DNA of 64,000 nt. Origin: Geodermatophilaceae bacterium URHA0031. GTDB taxonomy: Bacteria > Actinomycetota > Actinomycetes > Mycobacteriales > Geodermatophilaceae. This document shows, one piece after another, positions 27,563 through 36,534 of this stretch. Position 1 is the stretch's first letter; each line of letters begins with the position of its first letter. The DNA lies in assembly GCA_000620205.1 (NCBI GenBank), contig JHVP01000013.1:78263-142262 (forward strand). Reading direction: 5' to 3'. The position numbers and the translations under genes were made by a program. Under the pieces are notes generated by a model, which was not told the origin of the DNA, did no database searches, and saw nothing but the letters and a program-made list of their open reading frames with translations.

Positions 27563-28189
27563 TCAGCTCCGGCTGAGGACGGCCACCAGGAAGTCGGCGC
27601 CGGGGGCGTAGGGACGCAGGTCCCACGTCGACAGCAGGACGTCGGGCGACAGCCCGGCGCCCCGGGCGTCGTCCAGGAAGTCCTCGAACGGGTAGCCGCG
27701 GCCGGCACCGAAGCCGATGGCCGCCCGGCCACCGGGGGCGAGGTGCGTGCGCAGCCGGCGCAGCACCTCGCCCCGGGTGCTCGGGGCCAGGAACGTCATG
27801 ACGTTGCCCGCGCAGACGACCGCGTCGAACGGCTCCGGGATCCCGGCCGCGGGCAGGTCCAGCTCGGCGAGGTCCCCGACGAGCCACCGCGGGCCGGGGT
27901 GGTCGGCCTCCGCGGCGGCGATCAGCACCGGGTCGCCGTCCACGCCGACGACGGTGTGCCCTGCCCCGGCGAGCCAGCCGCCGACCCGGCCGGGCCCGCA
28001 CCCGGCGTCCAGCACCCGGGAGCCGCGCGGCAGCATCGCGTCGACCAGCCGGGCCTCGCCGGCCAGGTCCATGCCCTGCGCCGCCAGCCTGCGGAACCGC
28101 TCCACGTAGGCGGCCGAGTGGCCGGGGTCCTCGGTGCTCATCCGCGCCCAGGCGCTCTGCTCCACCACCGGCTCATCATGGCGCGGCAT
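27563..28189 (-). CDS. SAM-dependent class I methyltransferase
   Basis: 208 residues. Motif I VLDAGCGPGRVGGWLA, an acidic residue at GVDGDP, and FDAVVCAGNVM identify the Rossmann SAM-binding fold; substrate unknown. ATG 28189 leaves only 10 bp to the divergent dinB start; an alternative ATG at 28141 (MSTEDPGH) is possible but would drop the WARMSTEDP segment that many homologues retain. Ends 3 bp from the convergent lipase gene. Confidence 0.82.
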   Translation of the reverse strand: MPRHDEPVVEQSAWARMSTEDPGHSAAYVERFRRLAAQGMDLAGEARLVDAMLPRGSRVLDAGCGPGRVGGWLAGAGHTVVGVDGDPVLIAAAEADHPGPRWLVGDLAELDLPAAGIPEPFDAVVCAGNVMTFLAPSTRGEVLRRLRTHLAPGGRAAIGFGAGRGYPFEDFLDDARGAGLSPDVLLSTWDLRPYAPGADFLVAVLSRS

Positions 28190-28199
28190 CATCGGGGGC

Positions 28200-29543
28200 G
28201 TGCGTCGGGCGCCCAGCATCCTCCATCTCGACCTCGACGCCTTCTTCGCCGCCGTGGAGCAGCGCGACAAGCCGTCGCTCCGGGGCCGGCCGGTCGTCGT
28301 CGGCGGCACCGGCGGGCGGGGCGTCGTCGCCACCGCCTCCTACGAGGCCCGGGCGTACGGCGCGCGCAGTGCGATGCCCACAGCCGAGGCGCGGCGGATC
28401 TGCCCGCCCGGCACCGCGTTCCTCGGCGGCCGGTTCGCCGCCTACCGGCGCACCTCGGACGTCGTCATGGCGCTGCTGCGGGAGCTCTCCCCGCTGGTCG
28501 AGCCGGTCTCCATCGACGAGGCCTACGTCGACCTGGCCGCCGGTGACCACGACCTGTCGGTGCCCGGGGTGACCGCGCTGGCCCTCGACCTCAAGGCCCG
28601 GATCGCCGCGGCCACCGGCGGGGTGACCGGCTCGGTCGGCGTCGGCACGTCGAAGTCGCTGGCGAAGATCGGCTCGGAGCTGGACAAGCCGGACGGGCTG
28701 ACCGTCGTCCCGGCCGGGAGCGAGCTCGACGTGCTGCACCCGCTGCCGGTGCGCAGCCTCGGCGGCGTCGGCCCGGCCACCGCCGAGCGGCTCGCGCAGA
28801 TCAAGGTGACGACGATCGGCGACCTGCACCGGCTCTCGCTGGTCGACCTCACCACCCTGGTCGGCCAGGCGCACGGCACCGGCCTGTACCGGCTGGCCCG
28901 CGCCGACGACGACCGTGCGGTCGTCACCGACCGGGAGGCCAAGTCGGTCAGCGCGGAGGAGACCTTCGCCCGCGACCTCACCGACCCGGCCCGGCTGACC
29001 GCCGAGATCGACGCGCTCGCCGGCCGGGTGGGCAGCCGGCTGCAGCGCTCCGGCACGTCCGGCCGCACCGTGACCCTCAAGGTCCGCCGCTACGACTTCA
29101 CCACCCTCACCCGCTCGCTGACCCTCCCCCAGCCCGTGGACGACGCCCGGCAGATCGCCGAGGTGGCCCGCCGGCTGCTGGGCGCGGTGGACCGCAGCGG
29201 CGGGCTGCGGCTGCTCGGTGTCGGCGTCTCCGGGCTGTCCCCCTACGCGCAGGGCGACCTGTTCGCCCAGGCCCTCGACGAGCCCACCGAGGTGACCGAG
29301 CAGCCCGAGCCGCTGCCGACCGACCCGGCGCCCGGCCCTGCCGTCGTCGCCTGGCACCCCGGGCAGGACGTCGTCCACACCGGTCTCGGCGCGGGCTGGG
29401 TGTGGGGCAGCGGGCTGAACCGGGTGACGGTCCGGTTCGAGGGCCCACGGACGGCGCCCGGGCCGGTGCGCACGTTGCGCGCCGACGACCCCGACCTGCA
29501 GCCGGCCGACCCGCCGGACTGGACCACCCCTGACGGGGGGTGA
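28200..29543 (+). CDS. dinB: DNA polymerase IV (Y-family translesion polymerase)
   Basis: 447 residues. ILHLDLDAFFAAVEQRDKP (catalytic DxD-type carboxylates) and SIDEAYVDL (catalytic SIDE) are intact; the little-finger domain has GRTVTLKVRRYDF. QGDLF near residue 359 matches a beta-clamp-binding motif, and the C-terminal 80 residues (VVHTGLGAGWVWGSG) are an extension usual in actinobacterial DinB. GTG 28200 is chosen over 28134 because a CATCAT -10-like element sits 7 nt before it and the longer form overlaps the divergent gene. No LexA box is visible here. Confidence 0.93.
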   Translation: MRRAPSILHLDLDAFFAAVEQRDKPSLRGRPVVVGGTGGRGVVATASYEARAYGARSAMPTAEARRICPPGTAFLGGRFAAYRRTSDVVMALLRELSPLVEPVSIDEAYVDLAAGDHDLSVPGVTALALDLKARIAAATGGVTGSVGVGTSKSLAKIGSELDKPDGLTVVPAGSELDVLHPLPVRSLGGVGPATAERLAQIKVTTIGDLHRLSLVDLTTLVGQAHGTGLYRLARADDDRAVVTDREAKSVSAEETFARDLTDPARLTAEIDALAGRVGSRLQRSGTSGRTVTLKVRRYDFTTLTRSLTLPQPVDDARQIAEVARRLLGAVDRSGGLRLLGVGVSGLSPYAQGDLFAQALDEPTEVTEQPEPLPTDPAPGPAVVAWHPGQDVVHTGLGAGWVWGSGLNRVTVRFEGPRTAPGPVRTLRADDPDLQPADPPDWTTPDGG

Positions 29544-29593
29544 CCCCCCTTCGGGCGTGGGCGGACGCCGCTGGGCACGGCAGACTCCCCGTC

Positions 29594-30532
29594 GTGCCCG
29601 CACCCGACGACGCCCTGGACGTCGACGCCCTCATCGACCGTGGGTGCGAGCTCGCCGACCTGGGTGACCACGAGCAGGCGCTGCGGTTCTTCCGCCGCGC
29701 CGCCGTGCACGGTGACCCGGTCGCCCTGTTCGACCTGGGCAACAGCCTGAACGCCCTGGGCCGCGAGGAGGAGGCTGTCGTCGCGTACCAGCAGGCGGCG
29801 GCCGGCGGTGAGGACGACGCCTGGCTGAACCTGGCGCACGTGCTGGCCCGGCTCGGTCGCTGGGCGGACGCCGAGCGCGCCGCCCGCTCGGCGCTGGACG
29901 CCGGGGACACCAAGGCCTGGACGGTGCTGGGCGACGCCCTCCATGCTCAGGGTCGCTCGGTGGAGGCGCTGCGCACGCTGCGGTCGGCCGGCGAGCGGGG
30001 GGACGCGCGGGCGGCCCTGGCGCTCGCCCACCGCCTGCTGGACACCGGCCGGAAGCTCGAGGCCTGGCACTGGGCGCAGGTGTCCGCGGAGGCCGGCGAC
30101 GCGCTGGCCGCGGCGACCCTCGCCGCCTGGCGCTGGGACGAGACGCGCGACCTCACGCTGGAACCGCAGCTGCGGGCCGGCGCGGAGCTCCACGAGGACG
30201 CCCGGACCGGGCTGGCCGCCCTGCTGCGTGCCACCGGACGGGTCGAGCAGGCCCGCGCGGTGCTCGAGGAGGGCGCGCTGCTCGGCGAGCTGGCCAGCTG
30301 GCTGCCGCTGGGCAACCTCTACCGCGACGAGCTCGACGACGACGTCGCTGCGGCTGCTGCCTACCGCGCCGGCATCGAGGGGGGTGACCTGCACTCCCAC
30401 CACAACCTCGGGGTGCTGCTGCTGGACGCCGGCGACGTCGACGGCGCCATCGAGCACTTCTCCGTCGCGGCGGCCGGCGGCGACGAGCTCGCCGCCCGGG
30501 TGCTGCGCGAGGTGCTGGCCGAGGACGACTGA
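29594..30532 (+). CDS. TPR/Sel1-type repeat protein
   Basis: 312 residues. At least seven 34-36-residue helix-turn-helix repeats with the pattern A-L-x-x-G-R-x-x-E-A (for example LNALGREEEAVVAYQQAA and LHAQGRSVEALRTLRSAG). No signal peptide or catalytic domain, so a cytoplasmic scaffold is likely. GTG 29594 is preferred: CAGACT lies 7 nt upstream, a leaderless layout. An upstream GTG at 29540 overlapping the dinB stop would add 18 residues. Confidence 0.75.
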   Translation: MPAPDDALDVDALIDRGCELADLGDHEQALRFFRRAAVHGDPVALFDLGNSLNALGREEEAVVAYQQAAAGGEDDAWLNLAHVLARLGRWADAERAARSALDAGDTKAWTVLGDALHAQGRSVEALRTLRSAGERGDARAALALAHRLLDTGRKLEAWHWAQVSAEAGDALAAATLAAWRWDETRDLTLEPQLRAGAELHEDARTGLAALLRATGRVEQARAVLEEGALLGELASWLPLGNLYRDELDDDVAAAAAYRAGIEGGDLHSHHNLGVLLLDAGDVDGAIEHFSVAAAGGDELAARVLREVLAEDD

Positions 30533-30599
30533 GTCCTCACGCCGGCCACCGGCCCCGCCGTCCCGGCCGCTGACCTGCGGTTCTGTCGTACCCCTCCCC

Positions 30600-30605
30600 T
30601 AGCGT
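30600..30605 (+). promoter_or_regulatory. Predicted -10 box for leaderless DUF222-HNH gene (TAGCGT)
   Basis: TAGCGT, then 6 nt, then ATG 30612. Confidence 0.5.
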
Positions 30606-30611
30606 CGGTGC

Positions 30612-31997
30612 ATGGCGGCGATGACGGTGGTGGCGGGGCAGGGGCAGCGGTCGATCGAGGTGCTGGCCGGGGAGATCCGGTCGGGGGCGGTGCGGTTGGC
30701 GGCGGCGACCGCCGCCTGGCTCCGGTTGGTGGCGGAGTTCGACGCCCGGGAGGGCTGGGGCGGGATCGGCATCCTGTCCTGCGCCCACTGGCTGGCCTGG
30801 CAGTGCGGGATGGGCCCGGGTGCCGCGCGGGAGCACGTCCGGGTCGCGCGGGCGCTGGGGAGGCTGCCGCTCACGGCGGCGGAGTTCGAGCGGGGCAGGT
30901 TGTCCTACTCCAAGGTCCGGGAGATCACCCGGGTCGCCGATGCCGACACCGAGCCGGCGCTCGTCGAGCTGGCCCGGCACTCCACCGCGTCGCAGCTGGC
31001 CCGGGTGGTGCGCGGCTGGCGGCGGTCGGACGACGTCGACGCGGGGGCGGTCGCGGAGAAGCGGTCCTTCCAGTGGCACTGGGACGCCGACGGGATGCTG
31101 GTCCTGCAGGTGCGGATGGACGGCGAGGCCGGGGCGGCCCTGTTGGCGAACGTGGAGTCCCGGGCGGAACGGGACGCCCGCCGGGAACGGGCCGCGGCGA
31201 AGAAGGCTGGTGGGGAGAAGGCTGCTGGGGAGGCGGGCGCCGCGGACGAGGACCACGAGGACCGCTGTCCGGAGGACCCGGCGGCGTTCCCGCGGGAACG
31301 GATGAGCGTGCGGCGGTGCCGGGCGCTGGCGGAGCTCGCCGCCGAGGCCGTCGACGTGGGCCGGCGAGCCGGGGACCCGCCGCGCCGGGAGGTGGTGGTG
31401 CACGTCGACGCCGACGTGCTGGCGCAGGACGCGGCGGCGGGGCGGGCGTACCTGGAGGGTGGTCCGGCGCTGTCGGCGAACCAGGTTCGGCGGATGGCGT
31501 GCGAGGCGTCGCTGACGGTGATCGTGGAGCGCGGTGGGCAGCCGCTGGCGCTGGGGCGCCGCCGTCGGCTGGCCAGCAAGGCCCAACGCCGGGCGTTGCT
31601 GGCACGCGACGGCGGCTGTGCCCGGCCGGGGTGCGACGAGACCCGGATCGAGCGGTTGCACGCCCACCACCTCACGCCGTGGTCGCTGGGTGGCCGCACC
31701 GACGTGTCCGCGATGGTGCTGCTGTGCGACGTCGACCACGGCCTGGTGCACGACGAGGGGCTGGTGCTGGTCCGGCGCGGGCGGGAGCTGGTGGTCCACG
31801 ACCGGGCCGGCCGGCGGATCTGGAGCCCGACCGACCCCGCCTTCAGGACAGACCTGCCGGCCGGGCCGCTGCTGACCCTGGTGCCCGACGCCGGCCTGCC
31901 CGACGCGTGGCCGGACACCGGTGAGCGGATGGACCTCCAGCACGTCGTCTGGGCGCTGCTCGCCCACCGCGACCACCTCCGCCGCCGAGCCGCCTGA
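30612..31997 (+). CDS. DUF222 and HNH endonuclease domain protein (13E12-type)
   Basis: 461 residues. The N-terminal half is DUF222 (GWGGIGILSCAHWLAWQCG, SYSKVREITRVA); a charged Ala/Gly linker (about 195-220) separates it from a C-terminal HNH: CARPGCDETRIERLHAHH, then LCDVDHGLVH. The family is multicopy in actinobacteria and includes the M. tuberculosis REP13E12 proteins; activity is unproven. The coding sequence and the DNA just downstream carry the same 14-bp palindrome (31286-31299, 32023-32036). Confidence 0.88.
   Translation: MAAMTVVAGQGQRSIEVLAGEIRSGAVRLAAATAAWLRLVAEFDAREGWGGIGILSCAHWLAWQCGMGPGAAREHVRVARALGRLPLTAAEFERGRLSYSKVREITRVADADTEPALVELARHSTASQLARVVRGWRRSDDVDAGAVAEKRSFQWHWDADGMLVLQVRMDGEAGAALLANVESRAERDARRERAAAKKAGGEKAAGEAGAADEDHEDRCPEDPAAFPRERMSVRRCRALAELAAEAVDVGRRAGDPPRREVVVHVDADVLAQDAAAGRAYLEGGPALSANQVRRMACEASLTVIVERGGQPLALGRRRRLASKAQRRALLARDGGCARPGCDETRIERLHAHHLTPWSLGGRTDVSAMVLLCDVDHGLVHDEGLVLVRRGRELVVHDRAGRRIWSPTDPAFRTDLPAGPLLTLVPDAGLPDAWPDTGERMDLQHVVWALLAHRDHLRRRAA
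31286..31299. repeat. 14-bp palindrome, copy 1
   Basis: GTTCCCGCGGGAAC, within a 19-bp block (CGGCGTTCCCGCGGGAACG) also found at 32023. It encodes FPRE in the DUF222-HNH protein. Confidence 0.7.
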
Positions 31998-32022
31998 ACC
32001 GAGCCGCCTGAGCCCGGCCGGC

Positions 32023-32036
32023 GTTCCCGCGGGAAC
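32023..32036. repeat. 14-bp palindrome, copy 2
   Basis: An identical GTTCCCGCGGGAAC in the 58-bp gap after the DUF222-HNH gene and 20 bp before elaA. It could act as a terminator, operator or nuclease target. Confidence 0.7.
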
Positions 32037-32055
32037 GACTTGCGACCATCGACCG

Positions 32056-32502
32056 GTGACCGATGCACCTGTGCTGCGTGAGGCCCGATTCGCCGAGCTG
32101 ACCCCGGCCGAGCTGTACGGCATCCTCCGGCTGCGGGTCGACGTCTTCGTCGTCGAGCAGACCTGCCCCTATCCCGAGCTCGACGGCCGGGACACCGAGC
32201 CGGGGACGGTGCACCTCTGGTACGCCGACGACGAGGGGACGACGCTGGCCACCATCCGGGTCCTGGAGAACGGCGACGACCGGGCCATCGGCCGGGTGGC
32301 CACGGCGGTGGGCGCGCGGGGCCGCGGCCTGTCCGCCGAGCTCATCCGGCGCGGCATCGAGCTCTGCGGGGGCCGCACCATCGACATCGGGGCGCAGGCC
32401 TACCTCGAGAGCTGGTACGAGCGCTTCGGCTTCGTGCGGTCCGGTCCGGACTACCTGGAGGACGGCATCCCGCACCTGCCCATGCGGCGGGAAGGCGCCT
32501 GA
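32056..32502 (+). CDS. elaA: GNAT acetyltransferase, ElaA type
   Basis: 148 residues. LYGILRLRVDVFVVEQTCPYPELDGRD is split around residues 19-45 and is the ElaA hallmark; GRGLSAELIRRGIELC is the acetyl-CoA loop and AYLESWYERFGFV closes the fold. Substrate unknown. GTG 32056 has a GACCAT -10-like element 6 nt upstream. Ends 7 bp from the convergent helicase gene. Confidence 0.88.
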   Translation: MTDAPVLREARFAELTPAELYGILRLRVDVFVVEQTCPYPELDGRDTEPGTVHLWYADDEGTTLATIRVLENGDDRAIGRVATAVGARGRGLSAELIRRGIELCGGRTIDIGAQAYLESWYERFGFVRSGPDYLEDGIPHLPMRREGA

Positions 32503-32509
32503 GTTCGCG

Positions 32510-34285
32510 TCACTCCCCGGTCAGTGACGTCGCCGGCAGCCAGTCGGCGTCCAGCAGCTCGGCGATCTCCCGCAGCGCCGCGGTGTCGCCACCGGCCGTC
32601 GAGCCCGTGACCGCGAGCCGTTCGACCATCACCCGGGCGACGTCCTCCTCCACGGTGTCCTCGGCGAATGCGACCCGCCACGGCGAGACCTGGTGGTCCC
32701 GGTGGGTGCGGCCGGTGACCTGACGGGCGGCGATGCCCGAGAACCGCGGCTGGTGGAACAGCCCCACCCGCGGCGTGGTCGACGCGGTGAGCCCCCCGGG
32801 CAGCAGCTCACCGGCGTGCAGGCTGATCGAGGCGGTCACGGTGAACACGCAGACCGGCGCCTCGCCGGTCTGGAAGCGCAACCGCTCGGCCTCCACGTCG
32901 AACCGGTCCCGACCGTAGATGCCGGCCACCGCGATCCCGCCGTCCAGCAGCGCCTCGCGGATCGGGTCGGCCGCGGTCTCCACGAACTCCACCGACACCG
33001 CGACCTGGCGGTCCGCCTCGACCTGCGCCTTCACCCAGTCGACGGTCGCCGCCGCCCGGATCAGCCCGGCCTTCTGCCGGAACCGCAGCAGCGCCGCACG
33101 ACCGCGGGCGGACTGGCGGGCGCGGCGGGCCAGCTGCATCTCCGCACGGAACTCTGACCACTCCGCCTCGTACTGCGCGCGCTCCGCCGGGGTCAGCGCG
33201 ACCGGCGTCCCGGTCACGCTCACCGGGCCCCACGGCGCCGGCCGGTGCAGCGTCGCCGGCGGGTCGGTGTCGGCCAGCCAGCCGCGGAGCCGGGCCAGGT
33301 CGGCCCGGCGCTCGTCGGCGTCCTCGGTCCAGGCCCAGCCGTAGCGGCCACGTTCCACGTGGAACCCGTGGACGGCGAGCCGGTGCGGGAGGTCCGCCCA
33401 GTCCTTCAGCGGCTCGCGGTGGACGGCGGCGAAGTGCGGTGCCAGGTACGGCAGCTCCAGCGGCGTGTGCGCCGGGGTCGCCGTGGCGAGCAGCACGAAC
33501 GGGACGTCCTTCGCCCGACCGGCCCCGGAGACCGCCTTCCAGTGCTTCCACCGCTGGGTCGTGGTGTGCCGGACCATGTGCGCCTCGTCGGCCACCACCA
33601 CGTCGAAGCGCACTCCGGTCGCCTTGACCAGTCCGGCGACCTTGCCCAGCCGGTCCCAGGTGGTGACGCACCAGCGCAGCCCGCCATCACCGAACGCGGC
33701 GATCGAGCGCGCCCAGTGCGGCACGGTGATCGCCGCGGGCCGGTCGGCGACGACGAGCACGGCGCGGACGGGGCGCTGTTGGCCCGCCCGCTCCGCTGCG
33801 ATCTGCTGCACGGCCAGGACGGCGGTGCCGGTCTTCCCGACCCCCGGGTCGTCGCCGAGCAGGAACATCCGTCCACCGGCAGCCGCGTGCCGGGCGATCG
33901 CCGCGGCCCCGGTGACCTGCTCCGGCCGCGGGGTCATCGGGCGGGCCGGCGGCACCGGCCGCGGCTCGGCGTTCAGCTGGTCCTCGACGAACCGCTCGAA
34001 CGAGTACGGCGGCGGGTCGTACGGCGCCAGCGCCGCCGGCAGCGACGGGCCCACGTACACGTGCGCGGACAGCCCGGCGTGCCAGCTCGCCCCCGGCGCC
34101 GGAGCGCGGAACGGGACGGCGAGCACCCACACCCGCTCCCCCGGCCGGGCGGTGGGCAGAGCACCGGCGGCGGGCGGGGCGCTGGCGGTCCGGGCCCGTG
34201 GGGCCGTGCGGGCGGCGGGCGTGCGGGTGGTCGTCGTGCCGGTCGAGCGGGACGAGCGGGTGGGGCGCCGACGGCGTCCGGGCAC
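32510..34285 (-). CDS. Orphan SNF2/DEAH-type helicase
   Basis: 591 residues. After a 45-residue Arg/Thr/Ala-rich tail: motif I GDDPGVGKTGTA (about 145), motif II VVADEAHM (DEAH, about 231), motif III LLATATPAHT, motif VI QVTGRTHRDHQ. Motif I differs from the SNF2 consensus DxGxGKT only slightly, but the protein lacks SWIM or other accessory domains and is shorter than chromosomal SNF2 helicases; it resembles phage-type or mobile-element helicases. GTG 34285 follows AGGAGA. A parS-like site lies in the FHVERG codons. Single gene; partners not evident. Confidence 0.75.
   Translation of the reverse strand: MPGRRRRPTRSSRSTGTTTTRTPAARTAPRARTASAPPAAGALPTARPGERVWVLAVPFRAPAPGASWHAGLSAHVYVGPSLPAALAPYDPPPYSFERFVEDQLNAEPRPVPPARPMTPRPEQVTGAAAIARHAAAGGRMFLLGDDPGVGKTGTAVLAVQQIAAERAGQQRPVRAVLVVADRPAAITVPHWARSIAAFGDGGLRWCVTTWDRLGKVAGLVKATGVRFDVVVADEAHMVRHTTTQRWKHWKAVSGAGRAKDVPFVLLATATPAHTPLELPYLAPHFAAVHREPLKDWADLPHRLAVHGFHVERGRYGWAWTEDADERRADLARLRGWLADTDPPATLHRPAPWGPVSVTGTPVALTPAERAQYEAEWSEFRAEMQLARRARQSARGRAALLRFRQKAGLIRAAATVDWVKAQVEADRQVAVSVEFVETAADPIREALLDGGIAVAGIYGRDRFDVEAERLRFQTGEAPVCVFTVTASISLHAGELLPGGLTASTTPRVGLFHQPRFSGIAARQVTGRTHRDHQVSPWRVAFAEDTVEEDVARVMVERLAVTGSTAGGDTAALREIAELLDADWLPATSLTGE
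33352..33365. promoter_or_regulatory. parS: parS-like centromere site 3
   Basis: GTTCCACGTGGAAC, perfect 14-bp palindrome, inside the orphan helicase gene (read as FHVE on the coding strand). Confidence 0.75.
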
Positions 34286-34392
34286 GGAGGTCTCCTGGGG
34301 TCGACGGCCTGACCCGCAGGACGCTAACCGCGACCACCGACCATCCCGGGGAGCGACATCACCGGGTCGCCGCCGTCTGGTGGGATGGCCGC

Positions 34393-35253
34393 ATGACCTC
34401 TCCCGTCCGGCTCGCGGCCCGCACGCTCGGCGATTCCGGACCCCGGGTCGTCTTCGTGCACGGCCTGTTCGGCCAGGGCCGCAACTGGACGACGATCGCC
34501 AAGGCCCTGGCCGAGGACGGGCACCGGGTCACCCTCCTCGACCTGCCCAACCACGGGCACTCGCCGTGGACCGACCGGGTCGACTACGGGGACATGGCCG
34601 AGTTCGTGGCCGCCGAGCTCGCCGTGCTCGGCGAGCCGGTGACCCTGGTCGGGCACTCGATGGGCGGCAAGGTGTCGATGCAGCTGGCGCTGCGCCGGCC
34701 GGAGCTGCTGCGCGCCCTCGTCGTCGTCGACATCGCGCCCACCGACTACCCGGAGAGCGGCGGGCGCACCGACGACCCCGACGAGGAGGCCTCCCCCTTC
34801 GCCGCGTTCATCGCCGCCATGCAGGGGATGGACCTCGACCGGCTGGAGACCCGGGAGCAGGCCGACGCGGCGCTGCGGGACGCCGTCCCGAGCACGATGG
34901 TCCGGTCGTTCCTGCTGCAGAGCCTGGTCCGCGACGGCATGGGCGGGGCTGGGTCGGGTGGGAGCGGGACCGCCTGGCGGTGGCGGCTGAACCTGGAGAC
35001 CCTCGCCCGCGACCTGGGCGAGCTGCGCCGCTTCCCCGACCCCCCGCCCGGCGCGACCTTCGAGGGTCCGGTGCTCTGGATCGCCGGTGCCAACTCGACC
35101 TACGTGCTGGACGAGGACCGCCCGCGGATGGACGAGCTGTTCCCGCACGTGCGCCTGGTGCGGGTCAAGAACGCCGGGCACTGGGTGCACTCCGAGCAGC
35201 CGGAGGTGTTCCTGGAGACCGTCCGCCGCTTCCTCGCCCAGGTCGAGCGCTGA
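34393..35253 (+). CDS. Alpha/beta-hydrolase (YbfF/ABHD11-like esterase)
   Basis: 286 residues. FVHGLFGQGRNW (oxyanion HG), DLPNHGHS and GHSMGGKVS (nucleophile Ser) give the fold; late NAGHWVHSE supplies the catalytic His. The DxxNHGxS pattern is that of the YbfF/ABHD11 acyl-esterase group. Cytoplasmic. ATG 34393 is preceded by TGGGAT at 6 nt. Divergent from the helicase gene. Confidence 0.85.
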   Translation: MTSPVRLAARTLGDSGPRVVFVHGLFGQGRNWTTIAKALAEDGHRVTLLDLPNHGHSPWTDRVDYGDMAEFVAAELAVLGEPVTLVGHSMGGKVSMQLALRRPELLRALVVVDIAPTDYPESGGRTDDPDEEASPFAAFIAAMQGMDLDRLETREQADAALRDAVPSTMVRSFLLQSLVRDGMGGAGSGGSGTAWRWRLNLETLARDLGELRRFPDPPPGATFEGPVLWIAGANSTYVLDEDRPRMDELFPHVRLVRVKNAGHWVHSEQPEVFLETVRRFLAQVER

Positions 35254-35300
35254 CTCACCCGTCGGAGGTGTCGCGGCTGGGCGCCGCGGCGTCCGGCTCC

Positions 35301-35306
35301 TACAGT
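35301..35306 (+). promoter_or_regulatory. Predicted -10 box for leaderless DUF4190 gene (TACAGT)
   Basis: TACAGT, 7 nt before GTG 35314. Confidence 0.5.
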
Positions 35307-35313
35307 TCGCCCG

Positions 35314-35664
35314 GTGATGCCGGACAGCAGCAGCTCGCAGTTCCACGGCCCGGGAGGACAGGTCCCTCCGCCGTACGGCCAGCCCTACGGCCAGCAGCCC
35401 TACCCGCCGCAGCCGTACGGCTACGGCTACCCGCCGCCGCGGCGCACCAACGGCCTAGCCATCGCCTCGATGGTGCTCGGGATCGTCTGGCTCTACTGGC
35501 TCGGCAGCATCCTCGCGCTGGTCTTCGGCTACGTCGCCCGCACGCAGATCCGCGAGCGCGGTGAGTCCGGCGACGGCATGGCCATCGCCGGCATCGTGCT
35601 CGGCTGGGTCGGCGTGGGCCTCGGCCTCCTGGGGATCGTCGCCGGCATCACCTTGTCGGCCTAG
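35314..35664 (+). CDS. DUF4190 membrane protein
   Basis: 116 residues. A Pro/Tyr/Gln-rich cytoplasmic half (GQPYGQQPYPPQPYGYGYP) precedes two membrane helices (about 48-70 and 88-112). The NGLAIASMVLGIVW ... GYVARTQIRERGESGDGMAIAGIVLG pattern is DUF4190. Role unknown. GTG 35314 and ATG 35317 are adjacent; the -10 box at 7 nt favours the GTG. Confidence 0.87.
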   Translation: MMPDSSSSQFHGPGGQVPPPYGQPYGQQPYPPQPYGYGYPPPRRTNGLAIASMVLGIVWLYWLGSILALVFGYVARTQIRERGESGDGMAIAGIVLGWVGVGLGLLGIVAGITLSA

Positions 35665-35679
35665 CGCAGGGCCGGCCGG

Positions 35680-36534
35680 GTGCGCACCGAGTGGGTCGAC
35701 CACCGCGTGCACCCGGCGCTGCGCGGGTTGGTCGCCACCGCGGTCGGCTACCGGCAGGAGGGGCTGGCGCCCGGGCTGCACCGCGGGCTGCCCTCGCCGC
35801 ACCTGACCTTCGTGGTCACCCTGGACGAGCCGCTGGTGCTGCTCGCCCACCCCGACCCGGGGCAGGCCCCCGGCCGCTACGACGGGCTGGTCGGTGGACT
35901 GCACACCCGGCCGGCGCTGATCGAGCACCCGGGCCGGCAGGCCGGTCTGCAGCTGTCGCTGACCCCGGCCGGCGCCCGCGCGCTGCTCGGCGTCCCGGCC
36001 GGGGCGCTCGCGTCGCTGGACGCCCCCGTGGACGACGTGCTGGGTGCCCCCGGGCGCGAGCTGGTCGACCGGGTGCGCTCGGCGCCGGACTGGCGCGGCC
36101 GGTTCGGCGCCGTCGAGCAGGTGCTGCTGCGGTCCGCCCGGCAGGACAGCGCGCCCGCGCCCGAGGTGGCCGAGGCCTGGCGGCTGACCACCGCGGCCGG
36201 CGGGCGGCTGCGGGTGGCGGAGGTGGCTGCCCGGGTCGGCTGGTCGGACCGGCACCTGGAGAAGCGGTTCCGTGCCGAGACCGGCCTCTCCCCCAAGGAG
36301 GCCGCCCGGGTGGTCCGCTTCGACCGGGCACGACGCGTCCTGGCGACCCGGGCGGGGGCGAGGGACCTGGCCGGGCTCGCCGCCGACCTGGGCTTCGCCG
36401 ACCAGGCGCACCTGACCCGGGAGTGGCGGGCGCTCACCGGGCTGTCGCCGACCGGCTGGCTGGCCGCCGAGTTCGGATTCGTCCAAGACAGGCCGCCGCA
36501 GCGCGAGCAGGCTGCTGCCCATGACCACACCTGA
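35680..36534 (+). CDS. AraC family transcriptional regulator
   Basis: 284 residues. The C-terminal 100 residues hold two helix-turn-helix units (VAEVAARVGWSDRHLEKRFRAE and LAADLGFADQAHLTREWRA), the AraC/XylS DNA-binding domain; the N-terminal 170 residues are an uncharacterised effector domain. The reading frame of the following VOC gene overlaps its end by 14 bp, so both are probably one transcript and the VOC protein may be part of its response. Confidence 0.88.
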   Translation: MRTEWVDHRVHPALRGLVATAVGYRQEGLAPGLHRGLPSPHLTFVVTLDEPLVLLAHPDPGQAPGRYDGLVGGLHTRPALIEHPGRQAGLQLSLTPAGARALLGVPAGALASLDAPVDDVLGAPGRELVDRVRSAPDWRGRFGAVEQVLLRSARQDSAPAPEVAEAWRLTTAAGGRLRVAEVAARVGWSDRHLEKRFRAETGLSPKEAARVVRFDRARRVLATRAGARDLAGLAADLGFADQAHLTREWRALTGLSPTGWLAAEFGFVQDRPPQREQAAAHDHT

